A stretch of 64,000 bases of DNA from Ashinkailepas kermadecensis. Taxonomy: Eukaryota > Arthropoda > Thecostraca > Neolepadidae. Location of the stretch: positions 62,001 through 126,000 of the forward strand of contig JAOTOM010004737.1 in the NCBI GenBank assembly GCA_034440615.1. Reading direction: 5' to 3'. Of the stretch, positions 12,359 to 23,883 are shown one piece after another (positions within the stretch are counted from its first letter, which is position 1; each line of letters begins with the position of its first letter). The notes under the pieces are model-generated. The model made no database searches, was not told the origin of the DNA, and saw only the letters and a list, made by a program, of their open reading frames with translations. The position numbers were made by a program, and so were the translations under genes.

Positions 12359-13384
12359 GTATCTTTGAGCTCTACATTCCTTGTTTACTGGATATGCATG
12401 CATGCACATATCAACATGCATCATGTAAGTGTCGAACAAACAATGCATGCAAACAGCAAGCACAACAATGTGTTACGGAGCTCACATGAGACATCACGTG
12501 TCAGACACTTGGCTCCGGTCTGAGGGCGTTTGCACAAACCGCACATATGAGAACAGCGATGCCATGCCATATTTCGCTCACAGACATATATGTCTGTGAG
12601 CTTGTCTGTGTATGGCTATGTCTTGGCCCTGTCTGTGTCTGTCTGTCTGTGAGCAAGTTATACTTCGCACGGCAGCCGCCGCGATGCGGCCGGTTTTCGC
12701 CACCGCGGTGGTGTGCACTGCGGTACATTTCAAACCATCACGCAGTCATTTTTGGATGTAATTGCTTAACATTTGATACAGACATTCTTCATGGATATGT
12801 CTTCGAGAATTTGTGTCGTGTTTTCCTAGAAATTTTGAATTAAGGATAAAATATCGAGTGTACATTTCCATCATTAAAAAATTATCATGCGGACATTTGA
12901 ACGTGAAATATTAGAACAAAACAACGATATAGTATGTTACTTACCGACTAATTGTCAATCGCTTGCCATTTACGAAACATCAAATATTTTAATTTGTTCG
13001 CATTCTATGTCAATGTGTGCGCACCGATGTGTTTCTGTCGGAAATCGGCAAACATGACGTCACCCGGACGTCACTCACGCCTGACCTATCATGCCCTGAT
13101 GAGTTCGTCTTTGGCGTATAATTAATCAATGGACATCTATGAAAAATTTCGTGGAGATATATTGACGCGTTTTCAAGTTATTTAATCCCCCCCCCCCCCA
13201 CACACACACCCATGTAATAACGCGAGTATTCCACAAGGGGGATTTAACCCTCCTTCCCCGGCTAATGCCGGGTTAATGCGAATTCAGCCGATAAATGAGA
13301 CTTGACTTGACTTCTGGGGTGAAATCAAGTACTTGGCCGGAACGGTGTTGAGGGCATGCCAGCTGGTCAGAAGTGTTAGTTGAC
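12359..13384. other. No gene recognised; simple repeats
   Basis: A gtct-rich simple-repeat stretch lies at about 12,575-12,655 and a poly-C plus CA run at about 13,188-13,208. Nothing else is supportable. Confidence 0.5.
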
Positions 13385-13740
13385 TGGGCAGGTGGATCAG
13401 CTGCTGGGAGACAAGGTTGGAAACTGCTGGGAACTGATGAGAGCCAGTGGAAGGCCAGGTTGGGAGCTGCTGGGAGCTGCTGGGAGCTGCTGGGAGACCA
13501 AGCTGGGAACTGCTGGGAGATCAGACCGGGAGCTGCTGGCAGCTGCTGGTAGCCGGTGGGAGACCAATCTGGGAGCTGCTGGGAGCTGCTGAAAGCTGCT
13601 GGGAGACCAGGCTGGAAGGTGCTGGGAGATCAGGTCGGGAGCTGTTGGGAGACCAGGCTGGGAGTTACAGGAAGACAAGGCTGTGAGCTGCTGGGAGACC
13701 AGGCTGGGAGCTGACGTGAGCTGCTGTAAGGCCAGACAGC
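13385..13740. repeat. Degenerate gggagctgctgggagac minisatellite
   Basis: Diverged units of roughly 10-30 bp containing ctgggagctgctgggag and agaccaggctggg fill the stretch. Both strands are open across it; I treat it as a repeat, not a gene. Confidence 0.8.
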
Positions 13741-14125
13741 AACCGGCAAGTTGCTGCTGCGTTATTTTCTGAGCGGGACGAGCCGCCGCCAGCTTAGTTC
13801 CGGTGAACACTCCCCAAACTCCGCGCAGGCCTGGAAAGATTGTATTTCTCCGCGTGGGCCGCTGCGCTGCCCCTCGGCCACCCCCGGGAACACGTCCGAG
13901 ACACCCCCGGGACACCCCGGCACGCGTCGCAGCACGATGAACGAAATTGAAAGCTGCCCGTGCTGCGCGGGCGGAGCGGCAGAAGACCCGGCAAACAGAT
14001 TGGTGGCGCGGTGTGCGGCAGACGATGGGAAAACTTGTGCCGCTGCTGGACGCCAGCTGGCTCTGGCCGTGACGCCCCGTCCCCACGATGTCAATAACGT
14101 AGCGACCTGCGAGCTGGTGTGACTG
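13741..14125. other. GC-rich patch, no confident gene
   Basis: The patch is CpG-rich and open on both strands. An ATG at about 13,937 starts a 61-codon + strand frame with several Cys residues, but it has no recognisable domain and no good donor. A CpG-island-like promoter region for the downstream PDE3 gene is possible but not demonstrated. Confidence 0.3.
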
Positions 14126-14655
14126 TCAACACGCCGGAAAAAATAGAAGACGACTGATGTGAGAAAATGGCTGATTTCAACTGCATGCTTCTGCATTTGG
14201 TTGTCTCCTGGAGGTGTTATTCGTCTTTGATCTACAACGTGATTCCCCTTCATCGAGAGAACTAGATTGTTTCCTCGCTTTGAGATGCGTTCGCTGGTTT
14301 TTCGTTGTTGTGTATTTTAAAATAAATTATCACGAAGGGTCAACTAGCAGGTAGAAATACTTAAAAACATTTGTTTTTCGCAGCGTAAATGTGATATTAG
14401 AAATATAGGACAATTTGTCTTGCCGGTTCGCCTAAGTATGCATATCACTTTCAGTTGATAGACCATGAAAATATTCGCACCACGCGTGGATAGACGTTCA
14501 AATGTGGCGTACTGAATACGAAGCGAATGCTTTTTGTAACTGCTCTTTATCATTCAATATAGAGACACTGGAGGAGTGAGTGGTCTCGGCGGTCAGCCCA
14601 CGGAGACGCACAGAGATAAAAGGAGATGCCAAATATCCACGGGGATGAAGAGATG
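14126..14655. other. No gene recognised
   Basis: Nothing supportable was seen. Confidence 0.45.
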
Positions 14656-15096
<441 letters not shown>

Positions 15097-15849
15097 GTTG
15101 CGAAATTGTGGTAGTCGCCACATTTCTATTTTCATATTTAGGTATTCTCATATTTACCTCAGCCGATATTCTGCTGCTGTATATTTACCCATTAGATATT
15201 TCAGGGAAGCGATACTTATCATCGCTGATAATTCGTATTTAATATTCTGCATCCCATATCCATCCACTCAACATCCAGCGTTTCTGTAGTGTGTACCATC
15301 CTAGTATGCTAGAACTGATGGGAAACAAGGCTGTGCACTCAGATGTGATATGGGACGTCGTTTGATGAGTCGTTTTGTCTTCTTGTCCTGTCGTTTTGTC
15401 TTGAGCAGATGTAGTAAAGGATACTATTTAGCAATGCAAACGTTCCAGTGCCATCTTGCAACGCGTATTAGTGGCGGAGATTAAGCAAGTTTTCATCGGG
15501 GACATTCGACTCATGCTGTTGTGCAAGGTCGTGGATGATTATTGTTACCATTGTGTAATGATCATGATAGAACCATGACCAAGATTTGAGCGTGTCCATG
15601 CATACATCAGATGGTTCTAAAAAATTAATACACCTAGTATGGTCGCACCTGGTATGGCCATACCAATGGCCATACCAACCGTGGTCATGCCACTAAATGC
15701 CGCTTGACACTGTAGAACCTGCACCGTTTGTGCAGGCTGTACGGTACCAAGCCCTATGCTGATGATCTCGTGTCGCTAGATTCAAATGCGATTACCAAGC
15801 GCGGCGGAGCGTGAGCAGAGCGTTTACATTGTCTTCGCCTTCGTTACAG
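15097..15849. other. Intron or intergenic, no gene recognised
   Basis: A short imperfect palindromic stretch around ggtatggccataccaatgg lies at about 15,640-15,690. The last bases (ttgtcttcgccttcgttacag) form the 3' splice site of the first PDE3 exon identified. Confidence 0.5.
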
Positions 15850-16192
15850 ACGTGTCTCCCGCCACGTCTCCGTCGCAGAGCTCCAACAACCTGACCAGCC
15901 TGGGCCAGGAGGCGCCGCCACCGCCGCCCGCCGCCGGCTACACCAAGCCGCGCAGCCTGTCCACCAGCTCGCTGCAGCCGTTCAGCCTGCGTCAGCGGCT
16001 GCGCGAGCGTCGGCTGCCCGCGTCGCCGGCCAGCACGGCCGACGACGAGTCGCGCCGCGTCAGCGACGACGACGCCATCCCCGAGCTGGACGAGCGCGAC
16101 TCGGCGCTGGCGGCGCGCGTCCCGGTGTCGCGCAGCCCGAGCCCTAGCCCCACAGAGCCGGCGCCGCCCGCTGCGCCGCTCGAGCCTCCACC

Positions 16193-16284
<92 letters not shown>

Positions 16285-16729
16285 ACCGCCGCCGCCGCCG
16301 CCGCCGCCGAAGACGTTCTCGCCGCGCAAGCTGAGCGTGCTGCAGGAGGAGCCGCCGTCGGCGGCCGTCGTCTGCGACCGGTGTCGGCAGCGCGGCTCGG
16401 CGCGCGGCGCGCTCTGCCACTCCGACCCGCGCCGCCAGTGTCCGCTGTGCGATGCGCACAGCCGGCGGCGGCCCAGCGAGCCGTACCTGCGCGTGTGCAA
16501 CCACAGCGCCGGGCCGCGTCGCCACAGCGCCAACCTCGAGTGCACGATGCGGCACGAGACGGACGGCCGCCGCGCCGGTCACGTCGCCTGCCACTGTCGG
16601 CTGGCGGCGCGCGACTGCCGCATCCCGCTCAGCCCCACCCGCTGCTGCGACGTGGTCAGCACCGAGTTCAGCTTCATCAAGGAGGCGTCGCGCGAGGACG
16701 ACGAGTCCGACAGGAGCGCCCACGAAGAG
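15850..16729 (+). CDS. Pde3: PDE3 exon 1 of those found (N-terminal region)
   Basis: This exon encodes the region before the catalytic domain of a PDE3-type cAMP/cGMP phosphodiesterase. The 3' splice site ends at 15849 after a pyrimidine-rich run and the 5' splice site is at 16730 (GAG|gtgggt). The first part is Ser/Pro-rich (SPATSPSQSSNNLTSL, then SLSTSSLQPFSLRQRLRE) and acidic (DDESRRVSDDDAIPELDE). A CCG tract follows. After it, the frame that continues is shifted: it reads KTFSPRKLSVLQEEPPS and then a Cys/His-rich stretch with CDRC and CPLCDAH. Staying in the upstream frame would give a long poly-Arg run and a stop at about 16,334. A 1-2 base indel at about 16,190-16,195, real or from assembly, would join the two halves through poly-Pro. 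The exon leaves in phase 0, matching the next exon. Upstream exons with the start codon and membrane segments were not found. Confidence 0.75.
16190..16312. repeat. (CCG)n trinucleotide tract inside PDE3 exon
   Basis: About 38 CCG-type triplets with a few gtc and acc variants. In the frame of the downstream half of the exon they encode poly-Pro; in the upstream frame, poly-Arg. The sequence ccaccccgcc at the left edge is the likely place of the frame change. Confidence 0.9.
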
Positions 16730-16800
16730 GTGGGTGTGGGACAAGAGCACTGGCGTAGGTGTGGGTGGGACAGGAGCACGCACGAAGAGGTGGGCGGGGC
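16711..16800 (+). repeat. Duplicated exon end and 5' splice site (PDE3)
   Basis: The exon end at 16711-16729 and its donor (gacaggagc, cacgaagag, gtgggt) recur at about 16,770-16,795 (gacaggagc, cacgaagag, gtgggc). A gtgtgggtgggac repeat lies between. The second copy offers an alternative donor about 60 bp downstream. Confidence 0.75.
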
Positions 16801-16823
16801 CTGACACCACCGAGTCGGCTCTG

Positions 16824-17512
16824 ACACTTCAGCGCTACACTCATACTACAGTTCTGAAACCTGTGATTCGGCTCTCATGCTGCCGCTCTGTACTGATGCT
16901 ATAACTTTGACAATGCCGCTCTACACTGATGCTACAGCTCTGACACCACCGCTCTACACTGATGCTACAGCTCTGACACCACCGCTCTACACTGATGCTA
17001 CAGCTCTGACACCACCGCTCTACACTGATACTACAGCCCTGACACTACCGCTCTACACTGATGATACAGCCCTGACACTACCGCTCTACACTGATGCTAC
17101 AGCCCTGACACCACCGCTCTACACTGATGCTACAGCCCTGACACAATCGCTCTACACTGATGTTACAGCTCTGACACTACCGCTCTACACTGATGCTACA
17201 GCCCTGACATTACCGCTCTACACTGATGCTACAGCTCTGACACCACTGCTCTACACAGATGCTACAGCTCTGACACCACCGTTCTACACTGATGCTACAG
17301 CCCTGACACAATCGCTCTACACTGATGTTACAGCTTTGACACTACCGCTCTACACTGATGCTACAGCCCTGACATTACCGCTGATATATGCTACAGCTCT
17401 GACACCACCGCTCTACACTGATGCTACAGTTCTGACAAAATCGCTCTACACTGATGCTACAGCTCTGGCACCACCGCTCTATACTGATGCCACAACTCTG
17501 GCACAACCGGTT
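16824..17512. repeat. 33-bp minisatellite in PDE3 intron, about 20 copies
   Basis: Units contain ctctacactgatgctacag and ctctgacaccaccg. The 33-bp length keeps one plus-strand frame open with an 11-residue repeat (LYTDATALTPP). It starts inside the intron with no splice support, so it is not a gene. Confidence 0.9.
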
Positions 17513-18767
17513 CGGGGCGCGCTGTCCATGCTAACGTATGTTATCATGGCCACGTTGGAGCCCCAGCTGTGTATCATTCCAACACTCGGCCGACTTGCTG
17601 ATGACTTCGGCTTCCTGTGGTCAAACTTATCACATCTTGCAAGTCATGCGCCTCGTCGTCCATATTACTTCGAATAGCAAAGATGTGTCAGTAATTTCTC
17701 ATCACTTATAATTCCCTCAGCTACAAAATTGAGTGCTTACGTTTTCAGCGTTACGTTTTCACAGAAAATACTATATACCCTGTGCCGTTGAGGTTCCGCT
17801 TCACTGGCATGCAGGGGGACAAGTTTCGCAAACTTAGTTGAGGGGCGAAATGGAAAATTATTTCGAGATGAATGTATGCATGATTTATATATTGCATGAT
17901 TATTTGCGCGTTTCATAATGCATATATGCGGATCGTCGTTAAGAAATTGTCTTGTAAGAAGTTCCATTCAAATTTTTCTTGGGATGCATCATGCAGCGGT
18001 AGAGAGAGAGAGAGACATGTATCCAGGGGGGGGGGGTAAATAAGCAACAAAGCATACCAACCCTAGTGTTAGTTGAACCTGACTGTTCAAAGTCGAGGAG
18101 CAGCCCACAAAGTTAATGGGAGGGAGGGTAGCCGTCCCTCCCCACAATGAGGGGATTCTGCACCCCTGCTGGTATGGCTATCACTGATTGGTGACCGAAC
18201 ATCTTTTTGGCCCCCGAAAACTGGGTACATAATGGCGGGGTGTGGTTTGTCACTTCTCTGTGAGTACATCGGCTCCCACTGTACTCGATGAACTGAGCTT
18301 GTATGCCTACCGACGTATTTAGACCCGCAATGGATCACTTCAACATGAAAGCCACGAGCCTACCCACGCCATTCTTTTACGTTTGAATATTAATATTTTG
18401 TAGTCTTGTGCAAAATATGGTGCTTCACTACTTCTGTCCATCACTATTTTTATACCCATGACATTTCCAGTGCTCCACTTGCCCAGGAATTGCTATGAGC
18501 ATTAGTCACGGTCTCATCGATCTCCGTACGGCATGCCCTCCGTTCAGGTCCACAAGGTGAGATACCCACCCTATGATCGAAAACTGCCTCGTCTTGTCAA
18601 CTGCCCGGCCCATTTGATTTCCAAGTCATATCGGCGCATGTCTCCGTTGAGTTGAAGCGGATTTCAATTTACTGGATTGTGATTGTGAACGGTGATGCAA
18701 GCTGAGCTCTTAGCGCAAGCAGAGAACTGGCTGTAACAGCATTGCCTATTTTCCATGATCAAAGGCT

Positions 18768-18769
<2 letters not shown>
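17513..18769. other. PDE3 intron, no other gene recognised
   Basis: Contains a short AG run and a poly-G run near 18,001-18,036. Nothing else is supportable. Confidence 0.5.
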
Positions 18770-18804
<35 letters not shown>

Positions 18805-19788
18805 GTCTCTCTCTCTGTCTCTGTCTCTGTCTCTGTCTCTGTCTCTGTCTCTGTCTCTCTGTCTCTGTCTCTGTCTCTGTCTCTGTCTCTGTCTCTGTCT
18901 CTGTCTCTGTCTCTCTGTCTCTGTCTCTCTGTCTCTGTCTCTGTCTCTGTCTCTGTCTCTGTCTCTGTCTCTGTCTTGTGTCTCTGTCTCTGTCTCTGTC
19001 TCTGTCTCTGTCTCTGTCTCTGTCTCTGTCTCTGTCTCTGTCTCTGTCTCTGTCTCTGTCTCTGTCTCTGTCTCTGTCTCTGTTCTGTCTCTGTCTCTGT
19101 CTCTGTCTCTGTCTCTGTCTCTGTCTCTGTCTCTGTCTCTGTCTCTGTCTCTGTCTCTGTCTCTGTCTCTGTCTCTGTCTCTGTCTCTGTCTCTGTCTCT
19201 GTCTCTGTCTCTGTCTCTGTCTCTGTCTCTGTCTCTGTCTCTGTCTCTGTCTCTGTCTCTGTCTCTGTCTCTGTCTCTGTCTCTGTCTCTGTCTCTGTCT
19301 CTGTCTCTGTCTCTGTCTCTGTCTCTGTCTCTGTCTCTGTCTCTGTCTCTGTCTCTGTCTCTGTCTCTGTCTCTGTCTCTGTCTCTGTCTCTGTCTCTGT
19401 CTCTGTCTCTGTCTCTGTCTCTGTCTCTGTCTCTGTCTCTGTCTCTGTCTCTGTCTCTGTCTCTGTCTCTGTCTCTGTCTCTGTCTCTGTCTCTGTCTCT
19501 GTCTCTGTCTCTGTCTCTGTCTCTGTCTCTGTCTCTGTCTCTGTCTCTGTCTCTGTCTCTGTCTCTGTCTCTGTCTCTGTCTCTGTCTCTGTCTCTGTCT
19601 CTGTCTCTGTCTCTGTCTCTGTCTCTGTCTCTGTCTCTGTCTCTGTCTCTGTCTCTGTCTCTGTCTCTGTCTCTGTCTCTGTCTCTGTCTCTGTCTCTGT
19701 CTCTGTCTCTGTCTCTGTCTCTGTCTCTGTCTCTGTCTCTGTCTCTGTCTCTCTGTCTCTCTCTGTCTCTGTCTCTCTCTCTCTCTCT

Positions 19789-19880
<92 letters not shown>
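18770..19880. repeat. Giant (TCTCTG)n hexanucleotide microsatellite
   Basis: More than 1 kb of almost pure ctctgt hexamer, flanked on both sides by (CT)n. Interruptions are few: gtcttgtgtc near 18,975 and a missing base near 19,083. The Leu/Ser/Cys/Val open frames of up to 390 codons are repeat translations. Confidence 0.97.
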
Positions 19881-19884
<4 letters not shown>

Positions 19885-20375
19885 GAGTGGTATTTGCTAG
19901 TAGGTGCGGTTTGAATTAGAAAGCAGAAGACGATTGCAAATATAATGTTATACCACGCAACCTCAAGCGCTTCATCGGGCTATCCACAGAATGAGAAGCA
20001 TAGCTTAGCTGGGAAACAATTTGAGCACGGCATCTGAATTGACCATCCATCTCCGACCAATCCCGCCCGGCCTATGCAAAATTTGCAGCATATATATTAT
20101 ATAGTGCTATGATTTCCAGGTACGGTGTGCGGCTTCGTCCATTCTGAGCAAGCTTACGTTTTCGAGCACACGTACTGATCTGACGGATGTCCAAAAGCAT
20201 GCTCATTTCGTTCGTATACAACCAACGATGAGCTTGTTGGTGCCTCCTGTTGGTGACTTTGGCACGGGTGTTCCGGGGAAACCGATGGGCTAATGGACAG
20301 CAGCTTTATGGTATCTGGCTCGAATTTCAGGGATTTGCGCTGACCGGCAATCGTGTGCCACGCAGCGGGAAGAGT
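19881..20375. other. PDE3 intron, nothing recognised
   Basis: No exon, RNA or repeat that I can support. Confidence 0.45.
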
Positions 20376-21047
20376 GGTCCACACAAGGGAGGAGTGGCGA
20401 CGCTATGTGGTCCACACAGGAGAGGAGTGGCGACGTTATGTGGCCCACACAGGGGGAGGAGTGACGACGTTATGTGGTCCACACAGGGGAGGAGTGGCGA
20501 CGTTATGTGGTCCACACAGGAGAGGAGTGACGACGTTATGTGGTCCACACAGGGGAGGAGTGGCGACGTTATGTGGTCCACACAGGGGAGGAGTGGCGAC
20601 GCTGTGGTCCACACAGGGGGAGGAGTGACGACGTTATGTGGTCCACACAGGGGGAGGAGTGACGACGTTATGTGGTCCACACAGGGGGAGGAGTGGCGAC
20701 GTTATGTGGTCCACACAGGGGAGGAGTGGCGACGCTATGTGGTCCACACAGGAGAGGAGTGACGACGTTATGTGGTCCACACAGGGGAGGAGTGACGACG
20801 TTATGTGGTCCACACAGGGGGAGGAGTGGCGACGTTATGTGGTCCACACAGGGGAGGAGTGGCGACGTTATGTGGTCCACACAGGGGAGGAGTGGCGACG
20901 TTATGTGGTCCACACAGGGGAGGAGTGACTACGATATGTGGTCCACAAAGGGGGAGGAGTGGCAACGCTATGTGGTCCACACAGGGGGAGGAGTGGCGAC
21001 GCTATGTGGTCCACACAGGGGGAGGAGTGGCAACGCTATGTGGTGCA
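20376..21047. repeat. 33-bp minisatellite, about 20 copies
   Basis: Units contain ttatgtggtccacacagg and aggagtggcgacg; many are 33 bp and some 34 bp (extra G), so frames rotate along the array. It ends about 375 bp before the next PDE3 exon. Confidence 0.9.
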
Positions 21048-21360
21048 AACAGCGCAAACGAGACGAACCCAACTGCGCCATAAATCTCCCAGCGTTTCTC
21101 CCACCAGCATTCCTCTGTAAGCTGCACCGAGGACCGCAGCCAAGATTTTCTTCAGGTTGTTCCGACTCAAAAATATAATTGTACAGACATCGTTTTCTGC
21201 GCGCGAAGCGCATCGAAAATGTCCGTTTGCCATGGTGCAAATCCAAAATGTCTCGTTCGATCTGGAGCATTGTTCTGCTCAGGAGTGGGGATGGATCCCA
21301 CTTGGTCGTGCCTCCGGGGCTGTGCCGCGCTGGTGTGCTGACCTGCTGCCGCTGAGCCGT
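21048..21360. other. PDE3 intron, nothing recognised
   Basis: No supportable exon in this stretch. Confidence 0.45.
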
Positions 21361-21411
21361 CGATCTGACCTGACTCGACGACATGCCTCGCCGATCTGAC
21401 CTGACTCGACG
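21361..21411 (+). repeat. Direct duplication just upstream of a PDE3 exon
   Basis: The 20-bp sequence cgatctgacctgactcgacg occurs exactly at 21361-21380 and 21392-21411, ending 12 bp before the next exon. It occupies the place where a polypyrimidine tract would be expected. Confidence 0.85.
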
Positions 21412-21423
21412 CGTCCGCTGCAG

Positions 21424-21573
21424 CCCACGGACGACAAGACGATACTGCTGTTGGACGGATCGCGGTACAACACCGACTTCCTGCAGACCGACCCGCTGCT
21501 GGCCAGCATCCACCTCTGGGACTACCAGATCTTCGAGCTGCAGAAGCAGGCCGAAACCCTCATGCTGAGTCAG
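21424..21573 (+). CDS. Pde3: PDE3 exon 2 of those found (start of catalytic domain)
   Basis: Fifty codons, phase 0 at both ends, bounded by gctgcag and CAG|gtgaga. It encodes the segment ahead of the first catalytic helices (IHLWDYQIFELQKQAETLML), which corresponds to the W-x-FQIFDL segment of vertebrate PDE3 and ends in LSQ as in that family. It joins directly to the next exon (LSQ then [11 protein letters not shown]), again as in PDE3. The upstream 3' splice site is weak in pyrimidines because of the duplication ahead of it. Confidence 0.85.
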
Positions 21574-22230
21574 GTGAGACGTCCGACTGGTTCGTGTGCG
21601 GGAGCGTGTTGTTGGCTTCTGGTTTTCATTCACTTTTTGGAACACGCCTTGATCGTTGCCTGCGCTTGCGGACTATCCGATTCGTCTTTCCATATCCGTT
21701 TTGGACAAGATGAGTGTTGCGAAATGGAACGCGCCGAGTGCAAAATAAGATCCATTGAAGTCCTCTCTATCAGGCATATATTTGGCTACATAAAAAGATA
21801 AGGTCGCAGAATAAACGCCAGAAGTATCTTCGCCTCTGTTCGATCGGTAGGATAACCCAAGTCCATGGTGTATGTAAATTATTCGAGTATGTTTGCCGAA
21901 TGATTTCCTTCATGGACCTCTGCTAGCTGAATTGAAGTAGTGTGCCACACAGCACCAGCATGAAAATAGCACTGCATTATGGCCCATTACTTGAAGTGAT
22001 GCTGAGCTCCTGAAGTGGTAATCAGACAAGCTTCCGGGCGTGCTTAAGTACCGGCGATTGGCCTCGGCATGCGCCAGAGAACACATCAGCACGTGCCGCT
22101 TCATAAGTTCGCGCAGGAATGCTAGGAATAGTTCAACCAAATACTAGCTTCCCCATCGATCCAGCTATCGGAACTGCTGCGCAAGACGCACTGCCCTCCA
22201 AATGTCGCTGCCGTGTGCCCGTGTAATGAT
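21574..22230. other. PDE3 intron, nothing recognised
   Basis: No supportable exon or repeat. Confidence 0.45.
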
Positions 22231-22283
22231 GGGTGCACAGACAGTGCACAGACAGTGCACAGACAGTGCACAGACGGTGCACG
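22231..22283. repeat. 12-bp minisatellite, about 4-5 copies
   Basis: Unit acagacagtgca. Each contains the palindrome gtgcac across the unit junction. Confidence 0.9.
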
Positions 22284-22449
22284 ACTGTCTATGCAAGTCC
22301 CAGACATCAGCGTGTGCCCACACTTATCGGGCCGTGGCTCGTCGTGTGAACGCTTGGTGCTTGTGCGCCTTCCCAGTCGATGGAACTATTGGCCAACAAT
22401 AATACGATTACGCCAACTTTTGGCAGCTCTCTTGCTGTCGATTTAACGT

Positions 22450-22670
22450 CCACCGTATGGAGGCCGGCGCAGCGAGGGCGGTGTGATCTCAGTCACACGG
22501 CCCCCGTAACCCGACTGGGGTGCGAGTCGTGGGCGGCATGACCTCAGACCCGCGGTCTCCGTACCCTGACTGTGGTGCCGGTCGTGGGCGGCCTCCGTAA
22601 CCCGACTGGGGTGCGAGTCGTGGGCGGTGTGGCCCCAGACCCACAGCCTCCGTAACCCGACCGTGGTGGT
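22450..22670. repeat. Degenerate GC-rich tandem repeat
   Basis: Diverged copies contain gtaacccgactggggtgcg followed by gtcgtgggcggc. Confidence 0.7.
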
Positions 22671-23213
22671 GGCCGCGGCTGTTGGGTGGATCTCATTGGC
22701 TCTAAATGCGGGCCTCTGAGAAGCCCGTCGTTCCAGCGACTGGCTCAATATTGGTTCTGGTGCCGGGAATGTCAAGTGAAACGATAAACTTGGGGTGGAT
22801 CGGGCCACCTGATGCAGACTTGTGGGTGATTCGGAATCGATTTATGAGTTCTGAGATTCTGGACAACCAGAATCAGCCCCAATTTTTTTTTTTGTGTTGC
22901 AAATCGGAACCATGGTTGTATCCCTGACTACTTCACACAAGTACAACGTCATGGACGAAACTATAAGCATGCACTAATTTCGGTTCCGTTTAAATATCCA
23001 CCCAGTGGAAGCGCGCAATGTAGCGCAACATGCTAATATCTGAATTCAGATGCTATCAACAAAGCCAAGGGACCTGCCAAGCGCACGCAAATAGTGAATA
23101 CCTCTTACCTGTTACAAAAGGTTCGTGCTAATATATGTACTTGAAAACGTTAGACTACCCTTTGTTTAATACAGCGAAGAATGGCTCTTAGATGCTCCTG
23201 GGTTTTAGACGTT
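22671..23213. other. PDE3 intron, nothing recognised
   Basis: Ordinary sequence with a short poly-T at about 22,885. Confidence 0.45.
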
Positions 23214-23393
23214 GCGTGTAAAGAAAATATACGACCTTCAATATACCAGGAGCATCTATCAACAAGCATCTATCACTCCTGACGATGGCCCCTGGCCGAA
23301 ACGTTGAGCAATAAAGTATAATCCTTAACGTTACTTTTGATGTCAACTCAGCACCTCCTGGTATATTGAAGGTCGTATATTTTCTTTACACGC
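23214..23393. mobile_element. Perfect 39-bp inverted repeats around a Penelope-like motif
   Basis: Arms at 23214-23252 and 23355-23393 are exact reverse complements. The 102-bp interior holds ctgacgatggcc, cct, ggccgaaacg (23279-23303) followed by ttgagcaataaag. Related motifs are common at the ends of Penelope-like retroelements and similar repeats in invertebrates. The ctganga, stem, gaaa order also matches the core order of hammerhead ribozymes. No reverse transcriptase is present. The element could be a truncated, inverted or foldback derivative. Confidence 0.55.
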
Positions 23394-23883
23394 AATGACT
23401 ACCCTTTGTACACAATGAAGATTCCCAACCCCATTGCAATTCTGGCAGTTTGATTGGACACATTTACAGCGGTCGGCTTGTGCGTCGTCTTCGTTTTGTG
23501 TGGTCTGTGCATGGCACCCCATCATTACAGCCAGCTATTGAGCGATGCACTACAGCAGTCTGCCGTGCCGTCCAACGATGTAACTGATCCACGGCGCGCA
23601 ACATTTGACTCTGTCACTCTGGAGGGCTTGCGCTCTTTAGCAGCATGCATCCTAGGTCTCGGAATGGCGTTGCGTACCTCAAGCGCAATGGTCTTGCAAT
23701 TCCCTCTGGAGACGCCATGCGGCTGAAAAATTCATACATGCCAGACATGCTTCCAAGTTTTGCGACTGGACTCGTGGAATTATAATGGTAAATTCAGAGG
23801 TGTCGTGTTATCGAAACGATTACCAGCTGTCAAGCAGCATTCCTAATTCAACGTTATTGAGTAGTCACTGGAATGCTAGAGAA

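Noticed and set aside
13751..14122. 123-codon + strand frame as a first PDE3 exon
   Set aside because: No donor of suitable strength, no membrane segment or PDE3-like sequence; composition explains the open frame.
15786..16334. Poly-Arg reading of the CCG tract
   Set aside because: It ends at a stop with no donor and loses the downstream half, which continues in phase to the next PDE3 exon.
16877..17677. 266-codon + strand frame with an 11-residue repeat
   Set aside because: It is the 33-bp intronic minisatellite; it begins inside an intron whose two exons join directly.
18742..19919. Open frames of 313-390 codons
   Set aside because: They are translations of the (TCTCTG)n repeat in all three frames; no start or splice support.
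20250..21178. Several overlapping frames
   Set aside because: Translations of the 33-34-bp intronic array.
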